Assembly: GCA_049516395.1 (NCBI GenBank)
Contig: JBEKTD010000013.1
Location: 1-64,000, forward strand
DNA length: 64,000 bases
Source of the DNA: Fen-1362 sp049516395
GTDB lineage: Bacteria; Planctomycetota; Phycisphaerae; Sedimentisphaerales; Anaerobacaceae
Reading direction: 5' to 3'
Shown: piece by piece, positions 27,773 through 36,078 of the stretch
Numbering within the stretch: position 1 is the first letter of the stretch
Layout: every line of letters begins with the position of its first letter
Notes under the pieces: generated by a model
Seen by the model: only the letters and a program-made list of their open reading frames with translations
What the model was told of the DNA's origin: nothing
Databases searched by the model: none
Position numbers and translations under genes: made by a program

Positions 27773-29452
27773 CTACATCCCGTAATCGTCCATACCGCCC
27801 ATGCCACCCATTCCACCCATGCCGCCGCCCATTCCGCCCATACCGGGATGCTGATGCCCCTCTTTCTTATCCTGCGGTTTTTCCGTAATAACGCAATCTG
27901 TCGTCAGTAGCAATCCCGCAATACTAACTGCGTTTTGCAGGGCGATTCTTGTAACCTTCACAGGGTCGATAACACCTGCCGCAATCAGGTCCTCGTAGAT
28001 GTCTTTATCCGCGTTGTAGCCGAATGCGCCTTTGCCTTCCGCGACTTTGCTCACAACCAAATTCGCTGTTGCGCCGGCATTTGCGGCTATCCAGTAACAG
28101 GGCATCGTCAGCGATTTTGCTACGATATCTGCGCCGGTCTTTTCATCGCCGGTCAGTTTTAACGCCTTTATCGAGTCGATGCATCGAATCAGAGCGACAC
28201 CGCCGCCGGGGACTATGCCTTCTTCAATGGCCGCCCTTGTCGCATGCAGTGCGTCTTCGATTCTCGCTTTCCGCTCTTTCATTTCGGCTTCGCTCACTCC
28301 ACCGACTTTAATCTGGGCAACGCCGCCTGTGAGTTTCGCCAAACGCTCCTGTAATTTTTCCTTATCGTAGTCGCTGGTGGTTTTCGAGATTTCATCCTGA
28401 ATCTGTTTGATTCTGCCTTTGATTGCTCCCTCATCGCCCGCGCCTTCGACGATAATCGTGTTGTCTCCGTCTATGGTTACTTTCTTTGCCTGGCCTAATT
28501 GCTTTGCACTGACGCCTTCAAGCTCGATTCCCAAATCCTTGAATATCGGCTCAGCGCCGGTCAATACTGCGATATCTTCGAGCATTGCCTTGCGCCTGTC
28601 GCCATAGCCCGGGGCTTTTACGGCTGCGCACTGAATAATTCCCTTTAATTTATTGACCACCAATGTCGCCAGTGCCTCACTCTCGACGTCTTCTGCGATG
28701 ATGAGTAAAGGCCTTTTCGCTTTCGCTGATTTTTCGAGTAACGGCACTAACTTAGCCACGCTGCTGATTTTGTCTTCGTAAACTAATATCAACGGCCTTT
28801 CCAGTTCGCAGGTCATATTGTCGGGGTTGGTAACGAAATGAGGCGACAGGTATCCGCGGTCAAACTGCATACCTTCGACGAAATCAACCGTCGTCTCGAA
28901 TCCTTTGCCGTCCTCGATTGTAATGACGCCGTCTTTGCCGACCCGCTGGAAGGCATCTGCCATCTTGTTACCGATTTCGCTGTCGTTGTTTGCTGAGATT
29001 GACGCGACGTTGACGATATCTGTCCTCTTGCTGATATCAACGGGCTTGGCGAGTGTCTTTAGTTTCTCAACAACCGCTTTTGACGCCTCCTGCATACCGC
29101 GGTTAAGCGACATCGCGTCTGCGCCTGCCGCTAAGTTCCTGAACGCCTCGGTGGCCATCGCCTCGGTAAGCACCGTCGCTGTTGTCGTCCCATCGCCTGC
29201 TATCTTCGATGTCTTGCTGGCCGCCTCTTTGACTAACTTGGCGCCCATGTTTTCATTCTTGTCGGATAGTTCGATTTCTTCCGCGACGGTTACGCCGTCT
29301 TTTGTGACGGTAGGCCCGCCCCATCCTTTATCGATAATCGCATTTCGGCCTCTGGGCCCCAGGGTTGCCCTGACTGCCGCTGCCAACTTCTCAACGCCCT
29401 TCAATAAACCCTTGCGGGCTTCAACATCAAACGCCAACTGTTTCACTGCCAT
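27773..29452 (-). CDS. groEL: Chaperonin GroEL, paralogue with GGM tail
   Basis: 559 residues. The same chaperonin core as 25708-27333 ('ATLGPRGRNAIID', 'DGTTTATVLTEAMA', 'GIVPGGGVALIRC') but diverged, with a His/Gly/Met-rich C-terminus of GGM repeats ending 'MDDYGM'. It is the first gene of the minus-strand chaperone cluster. Shine-Dalgarno 'aggag' is present just ahead of the ATG. The GGM tail suggests this is the general chaperonin and the tail-less copy is specialised; this is inference. Confidence 0.97.
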   Translation of the reverse strand: MAVKQLAFDVEARKGLLKGVEKLAAAVRATLGPRGRNAIIDKGWGGPTVTKDGVTVAEEIELSDKNENMGAKLVKEAASKTSKIAGDGTTTATVLTEAMATEAFRNLAAGADAMSLNRGMQEASKAVVEKLKTLAKPVDISKRTDIVNVASISANNDSEIGNKMADAFQRVGKDGVITIEDGKGFETTVDFVEGMQFDRGYLSPHFVTNPDNMTCELERPLILVYEDKISSVAKLVPLLEKSAKAKRPLLIIAEDVESEALATLVVNKLKGIIQCAAVKAPGYGDRRKAMLEDIAVLTGAEPIFKDLGIELEGVSAKQLGQAKKVTIDGDNTIIVEGAGDEGAIKGRIKQIQDEISKTTSDYDKEKLQERLAKLTGGVAQIKVGGVSEAEMKERKARIEDALHATRAAIEEGIVPGGGVALIRCIDSIKALKLTGDEKTGADIVAKSLTMPCYWIAANAGATANLVVSKVAEGKGAFGYNADKDIYEDLIAAGVIDPVKVTRIALQNAVSIAGLLLTTDCVITEKPQDKKEGHQHPGMGGMGGGMGGMGGMGGMDDYGM

Positions 29453-29783
29453 TGCATACTCTCCTTACTAATTTATCAACATTTTTACTTAGAGTCTTAG
29501 TGTCTTGGTGGTGATAACCTGCAAATACTATACCAATACGGCCTGTAATACCAGTTCTTTTCCTAACCCCTTTTAATATAAGAAGTTAGATTAAGCCCGT
29601 GATTGACTTCACTTCTTTGTCAAACCACTTTTGGCAGTCGCGGTGGCCAATCTGACAGTATGCCTGTATAATCTTGTAGGGCGGGGTTTACCCCGCCGAA
29701 TCAAAGTTTTCTCTGTGTGCTCTGTGCCCTCTGTGGCTTAAAATACGAGGCCTCTGTGGCAATAAACTAAAGAATAAATCCAA
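29453..29783. other. 331-bp spacer with repeats and a possible protein relic
   Basis: It contains a 'gtcttagtgtcttggtgg' tract, a GC palindrome (29671-29700) and a 'ctctgtg' tract (29711-29739). Between them, minus strand 29596-29682 reads 'QAYCQIGHRDCQKWFDKEV' followed by 'KSITGLI' and a stop. This looks protein-like but is cut at its upstream side by the palindrome. It may be a C-terminal relic of a gene broken by repeat insertion. Confidence 0.4.
29671..29700. repeat. GC-palindrome repeat, copy 1
   Basis: 'tgtagggcggggtttacccc' continuing 'gccga' is the same as at 30541-30565. The core 'ggcggggtttaccccgcc' is a perfect inverted repeat around a two-base centre. The two copies flank the DNA glycosylase gene in the same orientation. 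Confidence 0.75.
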
Positions 29784-30437
29784 ATGACTAACGACGATAT
29801 ACTAACGACGATATACGACATTCTCCTGAAGCGGTTTGGGCCGCAGGACTGGTGGCCGGGGGATACGCCATTTGAGGTTATCGTTGGGGCGATTCTTACC
29901 CAGAATACCAACTGGACCAATGTCGAAAAGGCAATCACCAGCCTGAAAAACGCCAAAGTACTTATCCCGGACAAGCTTCACCTGCTTGATATCAAAAAAC
30001 TTTCGGAACTCATTCGTCCTGCCGGGTACTTCAATATAAAGGCCAAACGATTGAAAAACTTCCTCGACTGGTTTTTTGAAAAATACTGCGGCGAATTGAA
30101 GAATCTCGAAAGTGTGCCGACCGATGAGCTTCGTCAGCAATTGTTAAGCGTAAAAGGTATCGGTCCCGAAACAGCCGACTCGATTTTGCTTTACGCCCTC
30201 AATCGACTTGTCTTTGTTGTCGATGCCTATACCACCCGAATATGTTCACGTCATCATTTGATTGATGAGGGCGCTGATTATCACCAGATTCAGGAAACCT
30301 TTGAATCTAATTTGCCTTCCGATATCCAACTATTCAATGAGTATCACGCGTTAATCGTTCACTTGGGTAAGAATTTCTGTAAGCCGACGCCTAAATGCGA
30401 AGAATGTCCGTTGAATTCTTTGCCGCACAGAGTTTGA
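29784..30437 (+). CDS. HhH-GPD DNA glycosylase, MagIII-like endonuclease III homologue
   Basis: 217 residues of the endonuclease III superfamily. The helix-hairpin-helix 'LLSVKGIGPETADSILLYAL' and the catalytic Asp in 'VVDAYTTRICSR' are present. The Lys of bifunctional Nth enzymes (GxGxKTA) is Glu here, so a monofunctional glycosylase is expected, as in MagIII-type 3-methyladenine glycosylases. At the C-terminus only three Cys remain ('CKPTPKCEEC') with non-canonical first spacing, so the 4Fe-4S cluster is doubtful. Flanked by two identical GC palindromes. Confidence 0.85.
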   Translation: MTNDDILTTIYDILLKRFGPQDWWPGDTPFEVIVGAILTQNTNWTNVEKAITSLKNAKVLIPDKLHLLDIKKLSELIRPAGYFNIKAKRLKNFLDWFFEKYCGELKNLESVPTDELRQQLLSVKGIGPETADSILLYALNRLVFVVDAYTTRICSRHHLIDEGADYHQIQETFESNLPSDIQLFNEYHALIVHLGKNFCKPTPKCEECPLNSLPHRV

Positions 30438-30611
30438 CCTGCCACAGAGTTTTTTGATGTGTTTTTAGCCACAGAGGTCACAGAGAATTAACAATTTCAG
30501 ACACTGATTTACACAGATTGACACTGTCTTAATTTTGGTTTTTGTAGGGCGGGGTTTACCCCGCCGATTATGAGGCTTAATTTGTTATAAGACGAAAGGC
30601 GGGATGGTTTC
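30438..30611. repeat. Repeat cluster after the glycosylase gene
   Basis: It contains inverted-orientation 'gccacagag' tracts (30444-30485), an 'acactgatttacacagattg' unit (about 30503-30522) and the second GC palindrome at 30541-30565. No gene. These could act as bidirectional transcription stops between the converging genes. Confidence 0.65.
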
Positions 30612-31526
30612 TCAATTTGCGGAACTTCCTACACGGAATGAACTCAATACGCGTTTTTTCACCATTCCTGAGAAAACTAAGATAGCACCTGCTGTAACCT
30701 TGGAATAAGACGTTTTCTGCCCCACACTCGCATATGCCTCTACCAGAGATTCCTCGTTACATGAACAAAGAAACTCAACTATTTTAACCGAATTCTTCTT
30801 GTTAGGCGGCTTTCCGACTTCATGCGTAAGGGGTAAGACCATCTGTGGCAAGTCTTGGTTGCAGTATAGGGCGACCAGTAAATCTTTAAGATTTTCTATG
30901 CGGTAGTATTCAACTGTTTTTTCCTCCATGTATCTCTCGCAGTTCTCACAGAACTTATTCTCTTTCACAGCATAGTCAGCCAGCAAGATTGAGATTACAA
31001 CCGTGATCGTTGCATATATATACCCCAAAACCGGGGAAGCAGGAAAATTGGCGATACTCAGATACATAGGCATAAGATTTACGATGACTGGCGCAGTGAT
31101 GATACTGACTAAAAAAGTTCCTACGACGGCAACTACTCGATTTCGGCATTTTGCCCGTGTGATCCCTGCGCTAATACAACCACCGATGATAAGAGAAATT
31201 AGCAATGGCGCCCCAAAATACCAAAGAAAGCCCGCTAAAAAAACCAATCCATAGAAAATGTTCTCGCTGGCTACGAAGCCGTACTTACGCATCGGATACT
31301 GACCAATGAATCCAATAACAGGCACTATCAGTAGGCCTATCCCTAATCCTATTAAACCGAAGAAAATAACCATGAATATAGCATGGCGTCTTGTTCTTCC
31401 ACTTGGTTTGTATCTCGATCTGACTTTCATCGGAAGAGCACCTGGGCTCAAACTAAGAACGTCTGGAGGAACGGGATCATTAGTACCTGCCGTTGACGCG
31501 GTGCTCAGGAAATCCGGAAATACCAT
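30612..31526 (-). CDS. Hypothetical membrane protein with Cys-rich cytoplasmic tail
   Basis: 304 residues from ATG 31526, chosen because 'aaggaa' precedes it; an upstream in-frame ATG at 31553 is weaker. A basic N-terminal region ('RYKPSGRTRRH') is followed by four hydrophobic segments (about 38-62, 75-105, 115-140, 150-180), then a soluble tail with 'CENCERYMEEKTVEYYR' (CxxC, possibly metal-binding) and 'VEFLCSCNEESLVEAY'. Family not recognised. Isolated between repeat clusters. Confidence 0.65.
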   Translation of the reverse strand: MVFPDFLSTASTAGTNDPVPPDVLSLSPGALPMKVRSRYKPSGRTRRHAIFMVIFFGLIGLGIGLLIVPVIGFIGQYPMRKYGFVASENIFYGLVFLAGFLWYFGAPLLISLIIGGCISAGITRAKCRNRVVAVVGTFLVSIITAPVIVNLMPMYLSIANFPASPVLGYIYATITVVISILLADYAVKENKFCENCERYMEEKTVEYYRIENLKDLLVALYCNQDLPQMVLPLTHEVGKPPNKKNSVKIVEFLCSCNEESLVEAYASVGQKTSYSKVTAGAILVFSGMVKKRVLSSFRVGSSAN

Positions 31527-31639
31527 ACTTATTTCCTTTCTATTTATAAACACTCCTGCCGTCCGGCAAAGTTGACGGGCAAAGGTGCGAATCTCTTCCG
31601 GCCTTGAAAAATCAGTATATCGTTAAACTGGTCAGAAAA

Positions 31640-31773
31640 GCAAGAGTTTTTCACCACGAAGCTCACGAAGGGTCACGAAGAAAAATATGAAATAAAAGAA
31701 AATCTTCGTGGTTCTCGGTGTCCTTCGTGGTTTAAAAAAATCAGTGAAAATCTGTGTAATCTGTGGTTAAGAA
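31640..31773. repeat. Repeat cluster downstream of hemC
   Basis: 'caccacgaagctcacgaagg' and the reverse-orientation 'cttcgtggttctcggtgtcc' plus 'ttcgtgg' form a long imperfect inverted repeat, followed by 'aaatctgtgtaatctgtggt'. These belong to the dispersed intergenic repeat families also seen at 32680-32760. No gene. Confidence 0.65.
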
Positions 31774-32664
31774 TTATTGCCTGAGTTTTTCTGCGAGGGT
31801 TTGGGCTAACTTGGCGGAATCGGTGATTGGGCCGGAGAGGGACGATTCTGTGAAGTTGCTGCCATCGGGGTCGCTGAAACAGGCAGAGATTGTGATTTTA
31901 GAACCGTCAACTTGTGCAAATACTCCTGCTGGTTCGTGACAGCCGCAACCCAAAGCGGAAAAGACCTCTCGCTCGGCGGTTGTCGTGATACGAGCGTCCC
32001 TATCGTCAAGCTTAGAGATAATTTCTTTTGTTTCGGCATCGTCAGCTCTAACTTCAACTGCCAAAGTACCCTGCGCAGGCGATGGGATAAACTTGGTCGG
32101 GTCAAAGATGATGGATATTTTGTCGGCTAATCCTAACCGTTCGAGGCCTGCCCGCGCCAAAACGATTGCGTCGAAATCGCCCTGTTCGAGTTTCTTCAAT
32201 CGCGTAGGAACGTTGCCTCGTATAGGGACGCACTTTAAATCATTGCGCAATCGTTTTAACTGGACGGTCCTTCTCAAACTCGAAGTGCCTACTATTGCTT
32301 CTTTGGGCAATTCATCGAGGGATTTTATCAGCGAGGCGGTTAGGAGACAATCTTCGGGGAATTTTCGGTCGAGAACCGCTTCGATTGTAAGCCCTTCGCG
32401 GATTGCGGTCGGCAGGTCTTTGAAACTGTGAACGGCTATATCGGCTTCGCCAGCGAGCAATGCGTCTTCGAGAAGCGAGGTGAAAAAGCCGGTCTCTTTC
32501 AATTCCCAAAGTGTTGTTCGGCGGTCTTTGTCGCCTTCGCTTGCGATTTTTTTGATGCGGATATCGAGGGCGGGTAAAAGTTTTTGTATTGCGGAGACGA
32601 CGATTTGGGTTTGGACAATAGCCAGCGAGCCGGTGCGAGTCGCGATGGTTAGTGTTTTCTTCAT
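31774..32664 (-). CDS. hemC: Hydroxymethylbilane synthase (porphobilinogen deaminase)
   Basis: 296 residues from ATG 32664, where the conserved N-terminus 'LTIATRTGSLAIVQTQIV' begins; 22 upstream in-frame codons lie in repeat DNA and are rejected. Motifs: 'VHSFKDLPT', 'VGTSSLRR', 'PIRGNVPTRLKKLEQGDFDAIVLARAGLERL' and the dipyrromethane-cofactor Cys region 'ALGCGCHEPAGVFA'. It polymerises four porphobilinogens. It follows hemA on the same strand with a repeat in the gap. Confidence 0.96.
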   Translation of the reverse strand: MKKTLTIATRTGSLAIVQTQIVVSAIQKLLPALDIRIKKIASEGDKDRRTTLWELKETGFFTSLLEDALLAGEADIAVHSFKDLPTAIREGLTIEAVLDRKFPEDCLLTASLIKSLDELPKEAIVGTSSLRRTVQLKRLRNDLKCVPIRGNVPTRLKKLEQGDFDAIVLARAGLERLGLADKISIIFDPTKFIPSPAQGTLAVEVRADDAETKEIISKLDDRDARITTTAEREVFSALGCGCHEPAGVFAQVDGSKITISACFSDPDGSNFTESSLSGPITDSAKLAQTLAEKLRQ

Positions 32665-32679
32665 TGTTTCACCGCGGAG

Positions 32680-32758
32680 TACGCAGAGACCACAGAGAAA
32701 AAATATTGTTGTAGCACGGCGACAAAGCAATCTCTGCGTAATCTGTGAAATCTGTGGT
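32680..32758. repeat. Dispersed repeat between hemA and hemC
   Basis: 'gcagagaccacagag' and 'ctgcgtaatctgtgaaatct' units of the dispersed family occupy the 94-bp gap between the two haem genes, leaving hemC with little room for its own Shine-Dalgarno. Confidence 0.6.
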
Positions 32759-34033
32759 TCATTTGGGCTGCTCTTCGTCGAGAAGGAACATTTTATTTAC
32801 CAGGTCAAGAGCGCGAAGCTGCTGGGTTGTAGGGTCGTCATCGCCTGCGTCTTTGAGGAAACTAACCGGGCCGTGGAGGAGCTTTTTGGCGAGCGATTCG
32901 GCGAAGGTTTCGAGTTTCGCGGCGTTCGCCGGGCCGAAGTCCTTCGCGTAGCGTCTGGCCTCGGCGCGGGCTAATTCAATCGCTCTTTGAGTAAGCTGGG
33001 TAACAACGGGGACGACTGATAACGAGTCACGCCAGTTTGCGAATTGTTTTGTGAAGTCATCGACGATTTTTTCTGCTTTGGGGATTTCGGTCGAGCGTTT
33101 TTCCCTGTTGACTGCTATTCGCTTGTCGAGGTCGTCGATATTTACGATTGTTACGCAGTCGAATTGCGCGATACGTTCGTCGATATCTCTGGGGACAGCT
33201 ATATCAATCATCAGCAGCGGTTTTTTGCGTTCACCCAGGACGTCTTTGACATTTTCATAATTAACTACGGGCTGCGTTGCGCCTGTTGAGGCGATTACCA
33301 GGTCGGCTTCATCTAAGCAGGCGGGTATTTCGTCGAGGCCGATTACTCGCCCTGTGCCCAAGCGTCCGCAAAGCTCGTCGGCGTTGTCCTTGTTGCGGTT
33401 GGCGATAATCAGTTGTTTGAGTCCTCCCTTGACCAGGTATCTTGCCGCCAGCTCCGCGTTTTCACCCGCGCCGATTATCATTGCGACAGCTTTACCGGAT
33501 TTGATTTTTTCTTTTGCTAATTCGACAGCTGCCAAGCTTATTGAGACAGCGCCGCAGTTGATGTCGGTTTGTGTTCGCACGGCTTTACCCACGCGAAACG
33601 CGGTATGAAACAGCCGGTGAAAAATAAACCTGCTCGCCCGGCATCCGATTGACTCGATATAGGCGGCCTTGACCTGTGAGAGTATCTGGTTTTCGCCCAG
33701 CATCTGGGAATCGAGGCCCGCGGCAACGGTGAACAAATGACGTGCGACATCGATGCCGCGTTTTTGTATGCAGTATTTTTGCCAGGTTTGCCCGGCCTCA
33801 TCGCCCAATTGCCCCATCAGCTCGCTGACGGGCTTTATCCAGTCGGTATCTTTTTTGGCGTAGAGGTAAATCTCGGTGCGGTTGCAGGTCTGCAAAATAG
33901 CCGCCTCGACAATGCCGTCCTTATCAAGCAGCGCACGCAGCATTTCCTGTGCCTGTCCATTAGCAAGCGACACCTTTTCCCGCCGGCCAATCGGACAATC
34001 GTGATAATTTACGCTCTGAAGCACTAATTCCAT
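32759..34033 (-). CDS. hemA: Glutamyl-tRNA reductase
   Basis: 424 residues from ATG 34033 ('MELVLQSVNYHDCPIGRREK'); 13 upstream in-frame codons are not family-like. The catalytic Cys is in 'AAILQTCNRTEIYLY'; other motifs are 'GLDSQMLGENQILSQVKAAY', the Rossmann 'IGAGENAELAARYLVKGG', 'STGATQPVV' and a C-terminal dimerisation helix. It makes glutamate-1-semialdehyde for C5-pathway tetrapyrroles. It is divergent from the ResB/CcsA pair, which uses haem. Confidence 0.96.
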   Translation of the reverse strand: MELVLQSVNYHDCPIGRREKVSLANGQAQEMLRALLDKDGIVEAAILQTCNRTEIYLYAKKDTDWIKPVSELMGQLGDEAGQTWQKYCIQKRGIDVARHLFTVAAGLDSQMLGENQILSQVKAAYIESIGCRASRFIFHRLFHTAFRVGKAVRTQTDINCGAVSISLAAVELAKEKIKSGKAVAMIIGAGENAELAARYLVKGGLKQLIIANRNKDNADELCGRLGTGRVIGLDEIPACLDEADLVIASTGATQPVVNYENVKDVLGERKKPLLMIDIAVPRDIDERIAQFDCVTIVNIDDLDKRIAVNREKRSTEIPKAEKIVDDFTKQFANWRDSLSVVPVVTQLTQRAIELARAEARRYAKDFGPANAAKLETFAESLAKKLLHGPVSFLKDAGDDDPTTQQLRALDLVNKMFLLDEEQPK

Positions 34034-34163
34034 ATCGGGCCTATTATAACCCCCGTTATCCCCTACCGCCATATCTTAGGACACCAAAAACCGCATTGTG
34101 CTTGCGAACGCGGTTGTTTTTGTGATAATGCGATTTTAATTTTGTCGGATTTTGAAGGCGATT

Positions 34164-35192
34164 ATGCAATCAGCGGGATTAAAAAGCAGCTTAAGACGCG
34201 TTGCCTTGTGGGCAGGGTTGTCTGTCATCCTGCTTTTGATTTCACTTTCGATATACGGGGCGTTCATCGGAGCGGAATCGGCGAAGGGATTTTTCAATTC
34301 GATACCATTAGCTGTTTACTGGCTTGCGTTTGCGGCCCTGTTAATCTTGGGCATCGTCATGTTCCGCCGGCTGCTGTGTTTTCGGGGGCTTTTCCTGATT
34401 CATCTTGGCTGCATCATTATCCTCGCGGGCGGCATAACCGGCTCGCAGGCGGGGTTTAAAATTCGGGATAAATTATTCAGCACGGACACGATTCGCTCAG
34501 GCCAGATGATAATTAATGAGGGAACAACCGAACAGGCTGTGGAATTGGAAGATGGCGTAACAAAAACGCTGCCCTTCGCGGTAAAGCTCGTGGATTTCAA
34601 AATCGAGTATTATCAGCTGGGACAATTAATTATAAGGACACAAAATGGCAAGGGATTTAAGATTCCTGCCCAGGAGGGACAAAAGTATGTGCTTGGGGAT
34701 GATTTGGGCAGTGTTGAGATTGTCAGGCGATTTGACAATTTCAAACTGAGGCGGGAAGGTGACAAGAGAATCGCGATTGAGGGCCCGAAAGGCAGCTCTA
34801 ATCCCGCCCTTGAGCTGCTGCTTAAAAAACCTGATGGCAGCGAGAATACAAGATATGTCTTTGAGCGATTCGCGGGACACTCAAATCCCGATGATGCGCT
34901 GTCGTTTTTGTATCGACGCGCAGTACGGACCTATATAAGCGACGTTGAGGTCGTTAAAGACAATAAGGTGATTATGCGTAAAAGTATCGAGGTCAATAAG
35001 CCGCTGCATTATGGCGGGTATCTTTTTTACCAGCAGGGTTACGACAGCAATGCGGGCCGATATACCATACTTGGCGTAACAAACGACAAGGGGCTGGGCG
35101 TAGTTTTTCTCGGCTACATTTTGCTCTGCGCCGGGGTCTTCTGGCATTTCTGGTTGCGCCACATCTTCGGCGACAGGGAGATTGAGGACTAA
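34164..35192 (+). CDS. ResB/Ccs1-like cytochrome c biogenesis protein
   Basis: 342 residues from ATG 34164 with 'gaagg' upstream; a TTG four codons earlier also fits. Helices at about 13-35, 45-62, 68-90 and a final one at 315-335, with a large periplasmic domain between. The 'KSIEVNKPLHYGGYLFYQQGY' segment near the last helix is the ResB signature. With CcsA (three-base gap) it forms a system II haem delivery and ligation complex. Confidence 0.88.
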   Translation: MQSAGLKSSLRRVALWAGLSVILLLISLSIYGAFIGAESAKGFFNSIPLAVYWLAFAALLILGIVMFRRLLCFRGLFLIHLGCIIILAGGITGSQAGFKIRDKLFSTDTIRSGQMIINEGTTEQAVELEDGVTKTLPFAVKLVDFKIEYYQLGQLIIRTQNGKGFKIPAQEGQKYVLGDDLGSVEIVRRFDNFKLRREGDKRIAIEGPKGSSNPALELLLKKPDGSENTRYVFERFAGHSNPDDALSFLYRRAVRTYISDVEVVKDNKVIMRKSIEVNKPLHYGGYLFYQQGYDSNAGRYTILGVTNDKGLGVVFLGYILLCAGVFWHFWLRHIFGDREIED

Positions 35193-35195
35193 TCG

Positions 35196-36008
35196 ATGGC
35201 GATTAAATATACGATTCAGGGTCTGCTCATTTACGCCGCGATGGCCGGGTATTTGCTGGCGTTTGTCGTGATGTTATCACGTCAACGAAAAGCGGGGCAT
35301 ATTCTATTTTTGGCCGGATTCCTCGCCGGCTGCACGGCAATCATTTATCGCTGGTTGCACATCGGGCATATTCCGCTGCAAAATCTGTTCGAGGTGTTTT
35401 TAACGCTCGGCGTTCTGGCATATCCGATTTCTATTTTCTGTAATCGCGCTCTGCGGGTAGGCGGCGTTACAACCGATATGCTTATCGGGGTGATTGTGCT
35501 TTTCCCGGCAGGATTCGTTTTTAGCGCCGAGCCGATGCAATTGCCTCCCGCTTTGCAAAGCTGGCTTTTCGGGCCTCACGTTCTCGTTTATATGCTTTCG
35601 TATATCCTGATGACAAAGGCAGCAGTTCAGGCGGCAGCACAAATGACAGGCAAGCCCTTCGACTCCGCTCAGGGCGGGCAAACCACCGAAAATTTACTTC
35701 TTCCCGAAGAGGCGACATATCGAATGGTTTGTGCGGGTTTTCCATTATTGACGCTCGGTCTTGTTCTCGGAAGTATCTGGGGACAAAACGCCTGGGGCGA
35801 CTGGTGGGGCTGGGACCCTAAGGAACTATGGTCGCTCGCCTCCTGGCTGGTTTACGTGGGCTATTTTCATTTCCGTTATATGTTCGGAAAACGATTCCCG
35901 CGGATAAATTCGCTCTGGGCAGTCATCGGCTTAGTCATCATCATAATAACTCTGTTGTGGGTCAACCTCTCCCACCTTTTCCCCGGCCTGCACAGTTACG
36001 CGATGTAA
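35196..36008 (+). CDS. ccsA: CcsA/ResC cytochrome c assembly protein
   Basis: 270 residues, about eight membrane helices. The tryptophan-rich haem-binding motif 'WGDWWGWDPKELWSLASWL' and conserved His residues ('HIGHIPLQNLFE', 'HVLVYMLSY', 'VNLSHLFPGLHSY') are present. It binds and exports haem with ResB. Residues about 154-161 ('PFDSAQGG') in a loop come from a palindromic repeat (35654-35675). The final 31 bases plus one after the stop are duplicated at 37001-37032, beyond a TIR-like gene. Confidence 0.94.
   Translation: MAIKYTIQGLLIYAAMAGYLLAFVVMLSRQRKAGHILFLAGFLAGCTAIIYRWLHIGHIPLQNLFEVFLTLGVLAYPISIFCNRALRVGGVTTDMLIGVIVLFPAGFVFSAEPMQLPPALQSWLFGPHVLVYMLSYILMTKAAVQAAAQMTGKPFDSAQGGQTTENLLLPEEATYRMVCAGFPLLTLGLVLGSIWGQNAWGDWWGWDPKELWSLASWLVYVGYFHFRYMFGKRFPRINSLWAVIGLVIIIITLLWVNLSHLFPGLHSYAM
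35654..35675. repeat. Palindromic repeat inserted in ccsA
   Basis: 22 bp beginning 'gcccttcgactccgctc' and ending 'agggc', with five-base inverted ends. This is the common dispersed 'cccttcgac...ctcaggg' element, in frame in a loop of CcsA and coding 'PFDSAQG'. Opposite orientation to the related element in grpE. Confidence 0.7.
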
Positions 36009-36009
36009 G
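35978..36009. repeat. 32-bp direct repeat, left copy (ccsA 3' end)
   Basis: It starts 'tttccccggcctgcacag' and ends 'cgatgtaag'. It includes the last codons of ccsA, the TAA stop and one base more. It is identical over 32 bp to 37001-37032. It marks the left border of the TIR-like insertion. Confidence 0.95.
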
Positions 36010-36078
36010 TTAGTCGTGTGTAGTTCGTATTCGGATTTCAAAAAATTGGTGTCGTGGTTCAGGGTTTTCGGATACGAT

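Noticed and set aside
29453..29783. CIRCE heat-shock operator upstream of the chaperone cluster
   Set aside because: The conserved TTAGCACTC/GAGTGCTAA inverted repeat is absent; only a 'gtcttagtgtcttggtgg' repeat tract is there.
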